From: Collinsella sp. | GTDB taxonomy: Bacteria > Actinomycetota > Coriobacteriia > Coriobacteriales > Coriobacteriaceae | Length of the DNA: 20,776 nt | Assembly (NCBI GenBank): GCA_019414025.1 | Contig: DXMU01000016.1 | Location: 1 to 20,776, forward strand | Direction: 5' to 3' | Shown: positions 1 to 7,226 of the stretch, piece by piece | Position numbering within the stretch: the stretch's first letter is position 1 | Layout: every line of letters starts with the position of its first letter | Translations under genes and position numbers: made by a program | Notes under the pieces: generated by a model | Databases searched by the model: none | What the model was told of the DNA's origin: nothing | Seen by the model: only the letters and a program-made list of their open reading frames with translations

Positions 1-178
1 GGCGGCTGATCCGGTCCGACCGGGCCGCGCGGCAAGGAGATATATTGCCAGACCGGAGGGGCGCCGTGGGCGGGAATCTGGGCGTACACATTTCCTGCAC
101 ATTTTGGGATCCGGCTAACGTTTGCCAGCCGTTACCTACCGCTCGCCGAGCATCTCTTTATATAAGGCAGCCTCATGG
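1..178. other. Window edge, no supported gene
   Basis: No convincing coding region is visible. One plus-strand frame stays open to the stop beside the phosphohexomutase 3' end, but its translation is Arg/Pro-rich and unlike a family I know. Small inverted repeats are present: CCGGTC-C-GACCGG near 11-23 and GGCAA/TTGCC near 32-50. No T-rich intrinsic terminator for the phosphohexomutase can be seen here. Confidence 0.4.
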
Positions 179-1579
179 TTAAAGCGGATACGTCCCCCTA
201 GCTAAAGCACAGCCAGCATCGAGCAACTCATCACGTTCTTCCACCGAGAACCCCTCGGCGTAGACGCGCACCACTGGTTCGGTCCCGCTAGGACGGACCA
301 GCAACCACGTGTCATCCTCGAATGCCAAACGCAAGCCATCCATATGACTAACGTTTTGCGGCACCTTGCCACAAATCGACTTGGGGTTTACGCCCGGCAG
401 CAGGGTTCGCAACGTTTCGGCATCTTCGGCCTCAAGGCGCAAATCGTGTCGACCGTAACTCGTCTTACCAAAACTGTCCTCGAGTTGGTCGACCAGAACG
501 CCCAAAGGCGCGTCCGTCTTTGCCATAAGCTCGCACAGAATCAGACAGGCGAGGATTCCATCGCGCTCGGGCATATGCGCGGCGATGCCGATACCACCGG
601 CTTCTTCGCCGCCCATGAGGACGCCGCCCTTCTTCATCTCCGCCGCTATATATTTGAAACCGACTGGTTTGACGGTCACGCGGCAGCCAAGCGCCTCGGC
701 AATGCGACGCACGAGCGTCGAGCATGAAAGATTGACAACGACGCGCCCCTCCAAATTACGAAATTGAACCAAGTCGCCCAAAACGAGCGCCATGATCTGA
801 TGCGGATGTATATATCTGCCGCGCTCGTCAACCGCGCCGATACGGTCGGCGTCGCCGTCGGTCACCAGGCCAGCGCAAGCTCCGTCCTCGATAACCGTGC
901 GCTCGCAAGCGTCCACCCACGGCTCAACGGGGTCGGGGCAGATATCTTCTTGGTCAGGTGCCTGCCCGGCATGAATCTCGTGCACCTCAACGCCAAGCTC
1001 GCGCAGCAAGTCGGCTAGATAGCCCTGGGCTGCGCCGCCCATGGGATCAACAACCACGCGCAGGTGCGCGGCACGGATGGCTTCGGCATCAACAAACGAT
1101 GCCACCGCCTGCATATAGTCAGGAATGATATCCGCGGTGCGATATTGCCCCTCGATCCCCATTGGCTCGGGAGCCATGGTCTCTTCGAGCTCTTCGATGA
1201 CATCCTGGTTGGCGGTCGAGCCGTCACCCATGCGAATCTTGAGGCACAGATAACCCTGCGGATGATGGGACCCCGTCACCATGAGCGCGCCGCACGCCTC
1301 ACCGTCATAAGCCGCCGCCCACGTAAGGGCAGGGGTCGGAACAGGTCGCGAAGCGAGCACGGCGTCTAGCCCGTGCGCTGCTAGCACACCCGCCGCAAGC
1401 TCAGCGAACTCGCGCGCCAGGGGCCGAGTGTCGAACCCTATATATACCGTTTTGCCCGGATTGGTCTTTTGCCACAACTCGCCGACGGCATCGGCGATAC
1501 GGGCAACGTTATCGGCAGTGAAGTCCTCATCGACGCGAGCGCGCCAACCGTCAGTTCCAAAATGAATTATCGCGCACAC
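179..1579 (-). CDS. Alpha-D-phosphohexomutase (phosphoglucomutase/phosphomannomutase family)
   Basis: Enzymes of this family interconvert hexose 1- and 6-phosphates through a phosphoserine intermediate, supplying sugar nucleotides for the envelope. The family's landmarks occur in order: an N-terminal FGTDGWR motif, the active-site loop TGSHHP (usually TASHNP, with the phosphorylated serine kept), the metal loop DGDADRIG, the sugar-binding loop GGEEAGG and the C-terminal phosphate loop RPSGTEP. The 466-residue length is normal. I place the start at a GTG at 1579, because AGGTG lies 7 nt upstream and FGTDGWR then begins close to the N-terminus. An in-frame extension to 1663 exists but lacks family similarity. 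Substrate (glucose, mannose or glucosamine phosphate) cannot be decided from sequence alone. Three Tyr-Ile pairs are all encoded TAT-ATA, a rare isoleucine codon for such a GC-rich genome. Confidence 0.93.
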   Translation of the reverse strand: MCAIIHFGTDGWRARVDEDFTADNVARIADAVGELWQKTNPGKTVYIGFDTRPLAREFAELAAGVLAAHGLDAVLASRPVPTPALTWAAAYDGEACGALMVTGSHHPQGYLCLKIRMGDGSTANQDVIEELEETMAPEPMGIEGQYRTADIIPDYMQAVASFVDAEAIRAAHLRVVVDPMGGAAQGYLADLLRELGVEVHEIHAGQAPDQEDICPDPVEPWVDACERTVIEDGACAGLVTDGDADRIGAVDERGRYIHPHQIMALVLGDLVQFRNLEGRVVVNLSCSTLVRRIAEALGCRVTVKPVGFKYIAAEMKKGGVLMGGEEAGGIGIAAHMPERDGILACLILCELMAKTDAPLGVLVDQLEDSFGKTSYGRHDLRLEAEDAETLRTLLPGVNPKSICGKVPQNVSHMDGLRLAFEDDTWLLVRPSGTEPVVRVYAEGFSVEERDELLDAGCALARGTYPL

Positions 1580-1619
1580 GCGCAGACACCTCACAGTGTT
1601 TGGATCATGGTACGCATGA

Positions 1620-1646
1620 GGTATACCCGCGATACACACTCGGCAA
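1620..1646 (-). promoter_or_regulatory. Weak candidate promoter for the phosphohexomutase
   Basis: On the minus strand TTGCCG (1641-1646) is followed after 15 nt by TATACC (1620-1625), about 40 nt upstream of the GTG start. The spacer is short. An independent promoter is expected because a terminator separates this gene from the upstream methyltransferase gene. Confidence 0.3.
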
Positions 1647-1703
1647 CCTGCCGGCACCAGCATTCACCATTTGGGCAAATGCTGCCGAGGACATGCAAGC
1701 AAT

Positions 1704-1731
1704 AAAAAACCGCCCCGTATGGAGCGGTTTT
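1704..1731 (-). terminator. Intrinsic terminator after the homocysteine methyltransferase gene
   Basis: Read on the minus strand, AAAACCGC pairs perfectly with GCGGTTTT around a short GC-containing loop, followed by a run of six T. It begins a few bases after the methyltransferase stop codon and separates that unit from the phosphohexomutase. Confidence 0.85.
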
Positions 1732-1736
1732 GCCCT

Positions 1737-2630
1737 TTATATATCGAGCGCCTCGGCCATCGCTGCCGTAGTGATTGCCGTGGTTCCACAGCAACTGCCC
1801 ACCATTGCGGCACCGGCATGTCTCCATTCGATGCATGCGCGCGCGAAAGCCTCGGGGTTCTCGTGCCATACGGGGCCATCCTGAGTCTGGACCGGATCGC
1901 CCACGTTGGGACGCACCGTGACGGGAGTAGTCGCCGATGCAACCATCCTGGGCACTGCCGCGTTCGCAGCCGCAAGCGAACAGCAATTAACACCAACCGA
2001 GTTTGCGCCGTGTTTTTCGGCGTACAAAACGGCTGCCTCGATGTTGAGGCCATCGCCCAACAGGTCGCCTTTATCGTCAACGACAAAACTCACCAGGACA
2101 GGCATGCCGTCGGCGGCATCTCGGGCGCCGGCAAGCATGGGCTGCAAATTACGGATAGACGTCACCGTCTCGATCAGCAGACCGTCAACACCGGCATTGA
2201 GCAAGGCGTGCGCCTGTTCGCGCGCAATGCCTCGGATTTCACGATACTCGGCAGAGTCTTCGGCAAACCACTCAATACCGATCGGGCCCATCGAGCCCAG
2301 CAGCAGCTGAGGGTGCGCCTGGCGGGCATCGTCAACGGCCCCTCGATTGACCTCCGCCACGGACGGCGCAATCTGGTCGTGCTTGAGGGCATAGCTTGAT
2401 GCCTGAAAGGTGTTGGTAATGAGCACCTGCGCGCCGGCGGCGACATACAAGCGATGAATACGAGAAACGGTCTGCGGCTCTGCCAGATTCCAAAACGCCG
2501 GTGGAATGTCGGCGGCATCGTACTCACTCAACAGAACACTGCCCATGGGGCCCTGCGCCAACAAGGTCTCGCTCGACAAGCGGCGCGTAAGTTCCTCGGC
2601 ACCAAAGCGGTTGTAATAACTCGTATCCAT
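1737..2630 (-). CDS. Homocysteine S-methyltransferase-family protein
   Basis: This 297-residue protein is a single Pfam-style homocysteine S-methyltransferase barrel (the MmuM or MetH N-terminal type). Such enzymes transfer a methyl group to the thiol of homocysteine, which is held on zinc. The zinc-binding cysteines are visible as NCC (C216, with C217 adjacent) and GSCCGT (C280/C281). The early barrel motifs LLAQGPMGSVL, ITNTFQAS and GSMGPIG also fit. No folate- or cobalamin-binding domain follows, so it is either an S-methylmethionine-type enzyme or one half of a split methionine synthase; I cannot tell which. It starts 10 nt after the stop of the DtxR-type gene, so the two are probably co-transcribed. 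The ribosome-binding site is modest (GGGA before TATAT-ATG). Confidence 0.88.
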   Translation of the reverse strand: MDTSYYNRFGAEELTRRLSSETLLAQGPMGSVLLSEYDAADIPPAFWNLAEPQTVSRIHRLYVAAGAQVLITNTFQASSYALKHDQIAPSVAEVNRGAVDDARQAHPQLLLGSMGPIGIEWFAEDSAEYREIRGIAREQAHALLNAGVDGLLIETVTSIRNLQPMLAGARDAADGMPVLVSFVVDDKGDLLGDGLNIEAAVLYAEKHGANSVGVNCCSLAAANAAVPRMVASATTPVTVRPNVGDPVQTQDGPVWHENPEAFARACIEWRHAGAAMVGSCCGTTAITTAAMAEALDI

Positions 2631-2640
2631 ATATATCCCG

Positions 2641-3063
2641 CTATTCCTCGACGCTGATTCCCTGCTTTTCGAGATAGGCGAGCCAGCGGTTCATCGTGTC
2701 CTCGGATAGCGCATGCTCCATCATGCAGGCCTCGGAATCGGCTCGCTCAAATTCGACACCGAGCTCCTGAACCAAAAACGTGCGGATGAGGCGATGACGG
2801 TACCAGATAGCCGTACCAACCTCGCGGCCGCGATCGGTCAGGACTACCTTGCCGTAGTGCGATTGCTCGACAAGTTCGGATGCTTTGAGCGCCGAAACCG
2901 CTTTATTGACCGATGCCTTGGAGACGCCAAGGCGCTGCGCGATGTCGACCGATCGCACGCCGTTGGTTTCCCCCTCTTCGCTTTCAATGCGAACCATGCA
3001 CTCCAAGTAGTCTTCGTTCGCCACCGTCAGATGTAGTTCGCGCGAGCTATTTGTCGTATCCAT
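2641..3063 (-). CDS. DtxR/MntR-family metal-dependent transcriptional regulator
   Basis: The 140-residue length matches short MntR-type regulators: an N-terminal winged helix (about 35-80; VDIAQRLGVSKASVNKAVSAL is the recognition region) followed by a dimerisation and metal-binding domain, with no C-terminal SH3-like domain. Metal-ligand positions, by comparison with DtxR and B. subtilis MntR, are D18 and E21 in helix 1 (MntR-like), H90 in YRHRL, and C113/E116/H117 in the EACMMEH segment (DtxR-like). This gives a mixed metal site. I chose the ATG at 3063, with GGA-rich sequence just upstream, over an in-frame ATG seven codons earlier at 3084. It lies first in a unit with the homocysteine methyltransferase gene and diverges from pepT across a palindromic operator candidate, so autoregulation is likely. 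Confidence 0.9.
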   Translation of the reverse strand: MDTTNSSRELHLTVANEDYLECMVRIESEEGETNGVRSVDIAQRLGVSKASVNKAVSALKASELVEQSHYGKVVLTDRGREVGTAIWYRHRLIRTFLVQELGVEFERADSEACMMEHALSEDTMNRWLAYLEKQGISVEE

Positions 3064-3094
3064 GATCTTCCGTCCCTTCTGCATTCATTGGCTG

Positions 3095-3100
3095 ATTCTA
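3095..3100 (-). promoter_or_regulatory. Candidate -10 box of the DtxR-type gene
   Basis: The minus strand reads TAGAAT here, about 32 nt upstream of the ATG. With a 17-nt spacer its -35 region would fall at 3118-3123, inside the palindrome. No good TTGACA match exists there. Confidence 0.4.
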
Positions 3101-3116
3101 CCCCATCCAAGCGTCG

Positions 3117-3136
3117 CGGTATGCCGTGGCATACCG
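3117..3136. promoter_or_regulatory. Palindromic operator candidate between divergent promoters
   Basis: The sequence is a perfect inverted repeat, CGGTATGCC-GT-GGCATACCG, with 9-bp arms and a 2-nt centre. It covers the -35 region expected for both the DtxR-type gene and pepT. Size and symmetry suit a dimeric winged-helix regulator, and the adjacent DtxR/MntR protein is the obvious candidate; that link is inference. Confidence 0.6.
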
Positions 3137-3145
3137 TGCTAGAGT
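3137..3145 (+). promoter_or_regulatory. Extended -10 promoter element for pepT
   Basis: TG-C-TAGAGT forms an extended -10 element directly next to the palindrome and about 39 nt upstream of the pepT ATG. No TTGACA-like -35 lies 17 nt upstream, which suits an extended -10 promoter or one helped or blocked by a protein at the palindrome. Confidence 0.5.
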
Positions 3146-3183
3146 TCTTGTTGCACACGACGACCAAGATTGGAGCGGTCTTT

Positions 3184-4431
3184 ATGGAAAACACCACCAC
3201 GAACCCCGATGTCCTCGAGCGCTTTTTGCGCTACGTCCAGATCAACACGCAGTCCGAGGATGCAAACTGCGACCAGGTACCCTCGAGCGCCGTTCAGTTT
3301 GACCTTGCCAACGTGCTGGCTGAAGAGCTGCGCGAGCTTGGTGCGGAAGATGCCCACGTGACCGAGCACGCCTATGTCTGCGCGCATATCCCCGCAAGTG
3401 TGGGCGCTGAGGACAAGCCCGCCCTGGGCCTGATCGCCCATCTCGACACCACCGAAGTTGCACCGGGCGCCGGCGTGAAGCCGCACATCGTGCACTACGA
3501 AGGCGGCGACCTGGTCTGCGGCACGGTTGACGGTAAGCCCGTTGCCATGAGTACCGCCAAGCTTCCCGCCCTGAACGACCTCGCGGGTGAGGACCTGGTC
3601 TGCAGCGATGGCACCACGCTGCTGGGCGCGGACGACAAGGCAGGCGTCGCCGAGATCATGTCGCTTGTCGCGCGTATCGCTCAGGACCCTTCTCTGCCCC
3701 ATCCCGCACTCGGCATTTGCTTCTGCCCTGACGAGGAGATCGGCCACGGAGCCGAGCTGTTGGATATCGATACCTTTGGCTGCAAGTATGCCTACACGGT
3801 CGACGGTGGCCCCATCGGCGAGCTGGAGTGGGAGTGCTTTAATGCCGCTGAGGCGACCGTCTGCTTTGAGGGCCAGTCCATCCACCCGGGCGACGCCAAA
3901 GGCCGTATGGTTAACGCAGGCAATCTGTTCTGCGACTTCAACGCGTTGCTCCCCTACGTGCAGCGCCCGGAGTATACGGAAGGCTACGAGGGCTTTTATC
4001 ACCTTGAGGGTGTATCTGCAACCGTCGATCACGCCACAGCGCGCTATATCGTCCGCGACCATGACGCAGCCAAGTTCCAGCAGAAACTCGACCTTATTGA
4101 TGCCGCCGCCTCGATGCTCAACCAGCGCTTGGGTGACAAGCGCGTGACGGTCGAGATTAAGCAGCAGTATCGAAATATGGCCGAGATCGTTCGTGACTAT
4201 CCCGAGCTTATTGACGTTGCCAAGGAAGCCTACCTTGCCTGCGGCGTTGAGCCCCAAGTGCTGCCGATTCGCGGCGGCACCGACGGCGCGCAGCTGTCGT
4301 TCCGCGGTCTGCCCTGCCCCAACCTTTCCACCGGCGGCTATTGCTACCACGGCGTCAACGAGTTTGTCCCGGTCAGTTCGCTCGTCAAGATGACCGACGT
4401 CCTGCAGGAGCTCGTCGCCCGTTTCGCATAA
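3184..4431 (+). CDS. pepT: Peptidase T (tripeptide aminopeptidase, M20B)
   Basis: This cytoplasmic di-zinc aminopeptidase removes the N-terminal residue from tripeptides. The full M20B set is visible: H86 and D88 in LIAHLDTT, bridging D150 in LGADDKAG, the E184-E185 base/ligand pair in PDEEIGHG, D207 in VDGGP and H389 in GGYCYHGVNEF. IHPGDAKGRMVNA and IRGGTDGAQLSFRGLP are also typical of PepT. At 415 residues it is slightly longer than the usual 408-410. I use the ATG at 3184, preceded by GGAGCGG; an earlier in-frame ATG at 3088 would add residues unlike PepT. It is monocistronic, with its own promoter and terminator, and is the only well-supported plus-strand gene here. The shared palindrome suggests its expression may respond to the divergent metalloregulator. 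Confidence 0.97.
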   Translation: MENTTTNPDVLERFLRYVQINTQSEDANCDQVPSSAVQFDLANVLAEELRELGAEDAHVTEHAYVCAHIPASVGAEDKPALGLIAHLDTTEVAPGAGVKPHIVHYEGGDLVCGTVDGKPVAMSTAKLPALNDLAGEDLVCSDGTTLLGADDKAGVAEIMSLVARIAQDPSLPHPALGICFCPDEEIGHGAELLDIDTFGCKYAYTVDGGPIGELEWECFNAAEATVCFEGQSIHPGDAKGRMVNAGNLFCDFNALLPYVQRPEYTEGYEGFYHLEGVSATVDHATARYIVRDHDAAKFQQKLDLIDAAASMLNQRLGDKRVTVEIKQQYRNMAEIVRDYPELIDVAKEAYLACGVEPQVLPIRGGTDGAQLSFRGLPCPNLSTGGYCYHGVNEFVPVSSLVKMTDVLQELVARFA

Positions 4432-4460
4432 GCCTGGCTGCATAAGCCCAAAAGACGAAT

Positions 4461-4494
4461 CGCCCCGTCCTCTACAGAGAACGGGGCGGTTTTT
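4461..4494 (+). terminator. Intrinsic terminator of pepT
   Basis: CGCCCCGT pairs with ACGGGGCG, and an inner CTCT/AGAG stem extends the hairpin. The last arm is followed by G and five T. It starts 29 nt after the pepT stop codon. Confidence 0.9.
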
Positions 4495-4509
4495 GATACA
4501 AGGGGAGTA

Positions 4510-4682
4510 GTCAACATCGCAGGTTGAGCCAACGTCAGCGAGCGACGTCCAAGGCGAACAAGTTGGCATGAAAAAGGCAGGGCATTGACCTTCTGGTCAT
4601 GCCCTGCCTTTTGAATGACAAATTGTCGCCTTGGGCGGCGCGCAGCGTCGAGTCGTTACGGCGTTTGGTAAAACGCCGTAAC
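4510..4682. repeat. Structured intergenic repeat, copy A
   Basis: This 173-nt element aligns almost without gaps to copy B at 20132-20301. On the plus strand it contains a nested stem: GCGACGT (4542-4548) with GCGGCGC (4635-4641), CCAAGGCG (4549-4556) with CGCCTTGG (4627-4634), ACAA with TTGT, and TGGCAT with ATGACA. An apical GACC-TTCT-GGTC hairpin caps it. After the conserved GCAGCGTCGAG comes a perfect 12-bp hairpin, GTTACGGCGTTT-GGTA-AAACGCCGTAAC (4655-4682), whose last base touches the stop codon of the LCP gene. Many paired positions differ from copy B in a compensatory manner. It lies between two convergent genes. Function is unknown; terminator, mRNA 3'-end structure or REP/MITE-like repeat are all possible. 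Confidence 0.85.
4571..4612 (-). terminator. Terminator-like stem inside repeat copy A
   Basis: AAAAGGCAGGGCAT with a one-base bulge, then GACC-TTCT-GGTC, pairs with ATGCCCTGCCTTTT. Read on the minus strand it ends in five T, so it can terminate the LCP gene transcript. The plus-strand side has only four T, so it may work weakly in both directions. Confidence 0.75.
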
Positions 4683-5918
4683 TTAGTAGTTGGCCTCGTA
4701 ACCGTTGCCGTCGCCGGTGGGCTCTTCGTAGTAGTCCGAATCGCTCGAATCGCTTGAGTCATCGGAATCGTCAGAGCCGACCGATGAGGTTGCGGTACCG
4801 TTTGCGTAGTCGTCAGACGTGTTGTTGCTGAGGTCACCGATCGTAGAGCTGGAGCCGTCGGAAAGACCCATGGTGTTGGGACCCTTGGGATCCTTGCCGG
4901 CATCGACGCGCTCCATCATTTCCTTGAGCTCGTCCTCGTAGACAAAGACATAGCTCACGCCGTCGATCATGGTGCTGTCGTCGGCGTACGAGGGCAGGTT
5001 GGCCGAGTAGATACCGTCGACATCCATACCGCGCATGGCATTGACCGTAGCCACGATATCCTGAACGCTCATATCGGTTACGAGCATATCGGACAGCGAA
5101 TTAACCAGGCCAAAGATCTTCGTGGCATCGAAGTTATTGAGAATCTGGTTGGCAAGGGCGCCAAGCACCTGACGCTGGTGGCGCATGCGCGTGTAATCGC
5201 CGTCGGCATAGGTGTAGCGGCAGCGGGCATAGGTAAGGGCGGTGGCACCGTCCATATGCTGCTGGCCAGCGGTAATCTTAATATCCAGGTGCTCGGGGTC
5301 GTCAACATCATCGGTTGCGTTAATGTCGATACCGCCAACCGAATCAATCAGCGCCTGCATACCGTCGAAGCTGACCTCGGCATAGTGGGAAATCTGAACA
5401 CCGCACAGCTCGTTGACCGCCTCGACCATGGCCTCGGCGCCGCCAACGGTATGGCAGGCGTTGATCTTCATGGTCTCGCCCTTGTACTCGACCTTGGTGT
5501 CGCGCGGAACGGAAATGAGCGTCGCCTGCTTTTGCGTGGGGTCGATGCGTGCCAGGATAATCGAGTCGGCACGATACGTATCCTCGCCCGGACGGCCGTC
5601 GGTGCCAAGAAGCAGCACGTAGAACGGATCCTTTGCCTCATCGGTGTCAACCAGAACCCGACGCAGATTGTCGGTAATGACATTAGAATCGCCGAGCTTG
5701 CCCATAATGGTGGCAAACCACAGGCCGGCAGCGGTAGTGGCACTCAGCAGCACGCCAAGCACGACAATGAGCGCGACGTGACGAATCGTGTGGCTACGAC
5801 GACGTTGGCGAGCGCGCTCGGAATAGCGAGCCACGTTATCGCGACTGTAGATCTTGGCCTGCGCACCAGTTGAGGGTCTTCGGGTGGTGGTATCCGCGAG
5901 GGGCTTTTTATTAAACAT
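4683..5918 (-). CDS. LytR-CpsA-Psr (LCP) family cell-envelope ligase
   Basis: LCP proteins are membrane-anchored enzymes that attach polyprenyl-pyrophosphate-linked glycopolymers to peptidoglycan outside the cell. The 411-residue protein has a short basic cytoplasmic N-terminus, one membrane helix (about 46-70, HVALIVVLGVLLSATTAAGLW) and an LCP domain. Signature pieces are LLLGTDGR, YRADSIILARID, TLISVPRDT, VGGIDI and TYARCRYT..DYTRMRHQRQ. The arginines and aspartates that bind the pyrophosphate in this family are present. The tail is low-complexity, rich in Ser/Asp (SSVGSDDSDDSSDSS), and probably a flexible wall-facing extension. I start at the ATG at 5918 with AGG 6 nt upstream; a TTG two codons earlier has no spaced Shine-Dalgarno sequence. 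It follows murA by 12 nt, so the pair forms a cell-wall operon. Confidence 0.94.
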   Translation of the reverse strand: MFNKKPLADTTTRRPSTGAQAKIYSRDNVARYSERARQRRRSHTIRHVALIVVLGVLLSATTAAGLWFATIMGKLGDSNVITDNLRRVLVDTDEAKDPFYVLLLGTDGRPGEDTYRADSIILARIDPTQKQATLISVPRDTKVEYKGETMKINACHTVGGAEAMVEAVNELCGVQISHYAEVSFDGMQALIDSVGGIDINATDDVDDPEHLDIKITAGQQHMDGATALTYARCRYTYADGDYTRMRHQRQVLGALANQILNNFDATKIFGLVNSLSDMLVTDMSVQDIVATVNAMRGMDVDGIYSANLPSYADDSTMIDGVSYVFVYEDELKEMMERVDAGKDPKGPNTMGLSDGSSSTIGDLSNNTSDDYANGTATSSVGSDDSDDSSDSSDSDYYEEPTGDGNGYEANY

Positions 5919-5930
5919 AGGCAACCTGTA

Positions 5931-7214
5931 TTAGTAGATGACGGGATCGGGGACGGTAGCATGCTCGACATGCGCGCCGAGCGCCTGCAGCTTTTCGACA
6001 AACTGCTCGTAGCCGCGCTTGATGTGATGGATAGCCGAAACCTCGGTCGTCCCGTCGGCGATCAAGCCCGCTACGACGAGGGCCGCTCCGCCACGCAGAT
6101 CGGGCGAGGTAACCTGTGCGCCCGAGAAGCCCTTGACGCCATGAATCATGGCATGATGGCTCTCGATACGAATGTCGGCACCCATGCGCACCAGCTCAGA
6201 GGCAAACATAAAGCGATTCTCGAAGATGTTCTCGGTAATAACGGAACTGCCGTCGGCAAGGGCGGAGAGCACCATAATCTGCGCCTGCATGTCGGTCGGG
6301 AAGCCGGGGAACGGAAGCGTCTGGATGTCGACCGGCTTGATATGCTCGGCACGGTTCACATGGACGCCATCCTCGACGCGCTCGCAGTCGATACCCATGA
6401 GCTCCATCTTCTTGAGCACCATGCCCAAGTGAATGGGGCAAAAGCCCGTGACATCGACACCGCGATCGTCTGCCATCAACGCACCGGCGACGATAAAGGT
6501 ACCGGCCTCGATGCGGTCGCCCACTACGCGATGGGTAACAGGATACAGCTCTTCCACGCCCTCGATGGTCACGACAGGCGTACCGGCGCCAACAATCTTG
6601 GCGCCCATTTCGTTGAGCATGTTGGCGAGATCGACGATCTCGGGCTCGCGGGCGGCATTGTCGATAACCGTGGTGCCCTGCGCGCGCACGGAGGCCATGA
6701 TGAGGTTCTCGGTCGCACCGACGCTGGCGAACTCGAGCGTGACGGTGGTGCCGCGCAGGCCCTGAGGCGCGCTGGCGTTGATATAGCCGTGGGCGGTATC
6801 AAACTCGACGCCCAGGGCCTCAAGACCAAGAATGTGCATATCGATCTTGCGAGCACCCAGATTGCAGCCGCCCGGCATGGCGATCTTGGCGCGATGGAAG
6901 CGACCCAGCAGGGGCCCCATGACGGCGGTGGAAGCACGCATCTTGGCAACGAGCTCGTAGGGGGCCTCCCAGGAATCGACCTGAGAGGTATCAATCTCGA
7001 GCGTGTGCTCGTCGAGAACATCGATCGTAGCGCCCATGCCCTTGAGCACCTTGCCCATCACGTGGACATCGGAAATATCGGGCACGTTCTGCAGCGTCGT
7101 CTTGCCCGGCGCCAGAAGCGTTGCCGCCATGAGTTTGAGCGCGGAGTTCTTAGCACCCGAGACGGGCACGGAGCCTCCGATGGCGTGGCCACCCTCAACG
7201 CGGATAATATCCAA
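5931..7214 (-). CDS. murA: UDP-N-acetylglucosamine 1-carboxyvinyltransferase
   Basis: MurA catalyses the first committed step of peptidoglycan synthesis, adding enolpyruvate from PEP to UDP-GlcNAc in the cytoplasm. The 427 residues cover the family length. Key features are K22 in SGAKNSALK, the PEP-reactive and fosfomycin-target cysteine C117 in PGGCNLG, the RKIDMHILGLEALG segment and the catalytic aspartate in GFPTDMQAQ. The start is a TTG at 7214 preceded by AAAGGG about 7 nt upstream; DIIRVEGG then lines up with known N-termini. The gene lies 88 bp downstream of atpC, and a terminator hairpin sits immediately ahead of its ribosome-binding site. Its expression therefore depends on read-through or on an unseen promoter near the atpC end. 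Linkage of atpC to murA resembles Bacillus. Confidence 0.97.
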   Translation of the reverse strand: MDIIRVEGGHAIGGSVPVSGAKNSALKLMAATLLAPGKTTLQNVPDISDVHVMGKVLKGMGATIDVLDEHTLEIDTSQVDSWEAPYELVAKMRASTAVMGPLLGRFHRAKIAMPGGCNLGARKIDMHILGLEALGVEFDTAHGYINASAPQGLRGTTVTLEFASVGATENLIMASVRAQGTTVIDNAAREPEIVDLANMLNEMGAKIVGAGTPVVTIEGVEELYPVTHRVVGDRIEAGTFIVAGALMADDRGVDVTGFCPIHLGMVLKKMELMGIDCERVEDGVHVNRAEHIKPVDIQTLPFPGFPTDMQAQIMVLSALADGSSVITENIFENRFMFASELVRMGADIRIESHHAMIHGVKGFSGAQVTSPDLRGGAALVVAGLIADGTTEVSAIHHIKRGYEQFVEKLQALGAHVEHATVPDPVIY

Positions 7215-7226
7215 GGTCTACCCTTT

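Noticed and set aside
1..178. Riboswitch or small gene at the window edge
   Set aside because: Small inverted repeats are present, but I could match no known riboswitch core and no family-like translation.
3139..4569. 476-codon minus-strand frame opposite pepT
   Set aside because: pepT has every catalytic residue and its own promoter and terminator; the antisense frame is a mirror of its codon bias.
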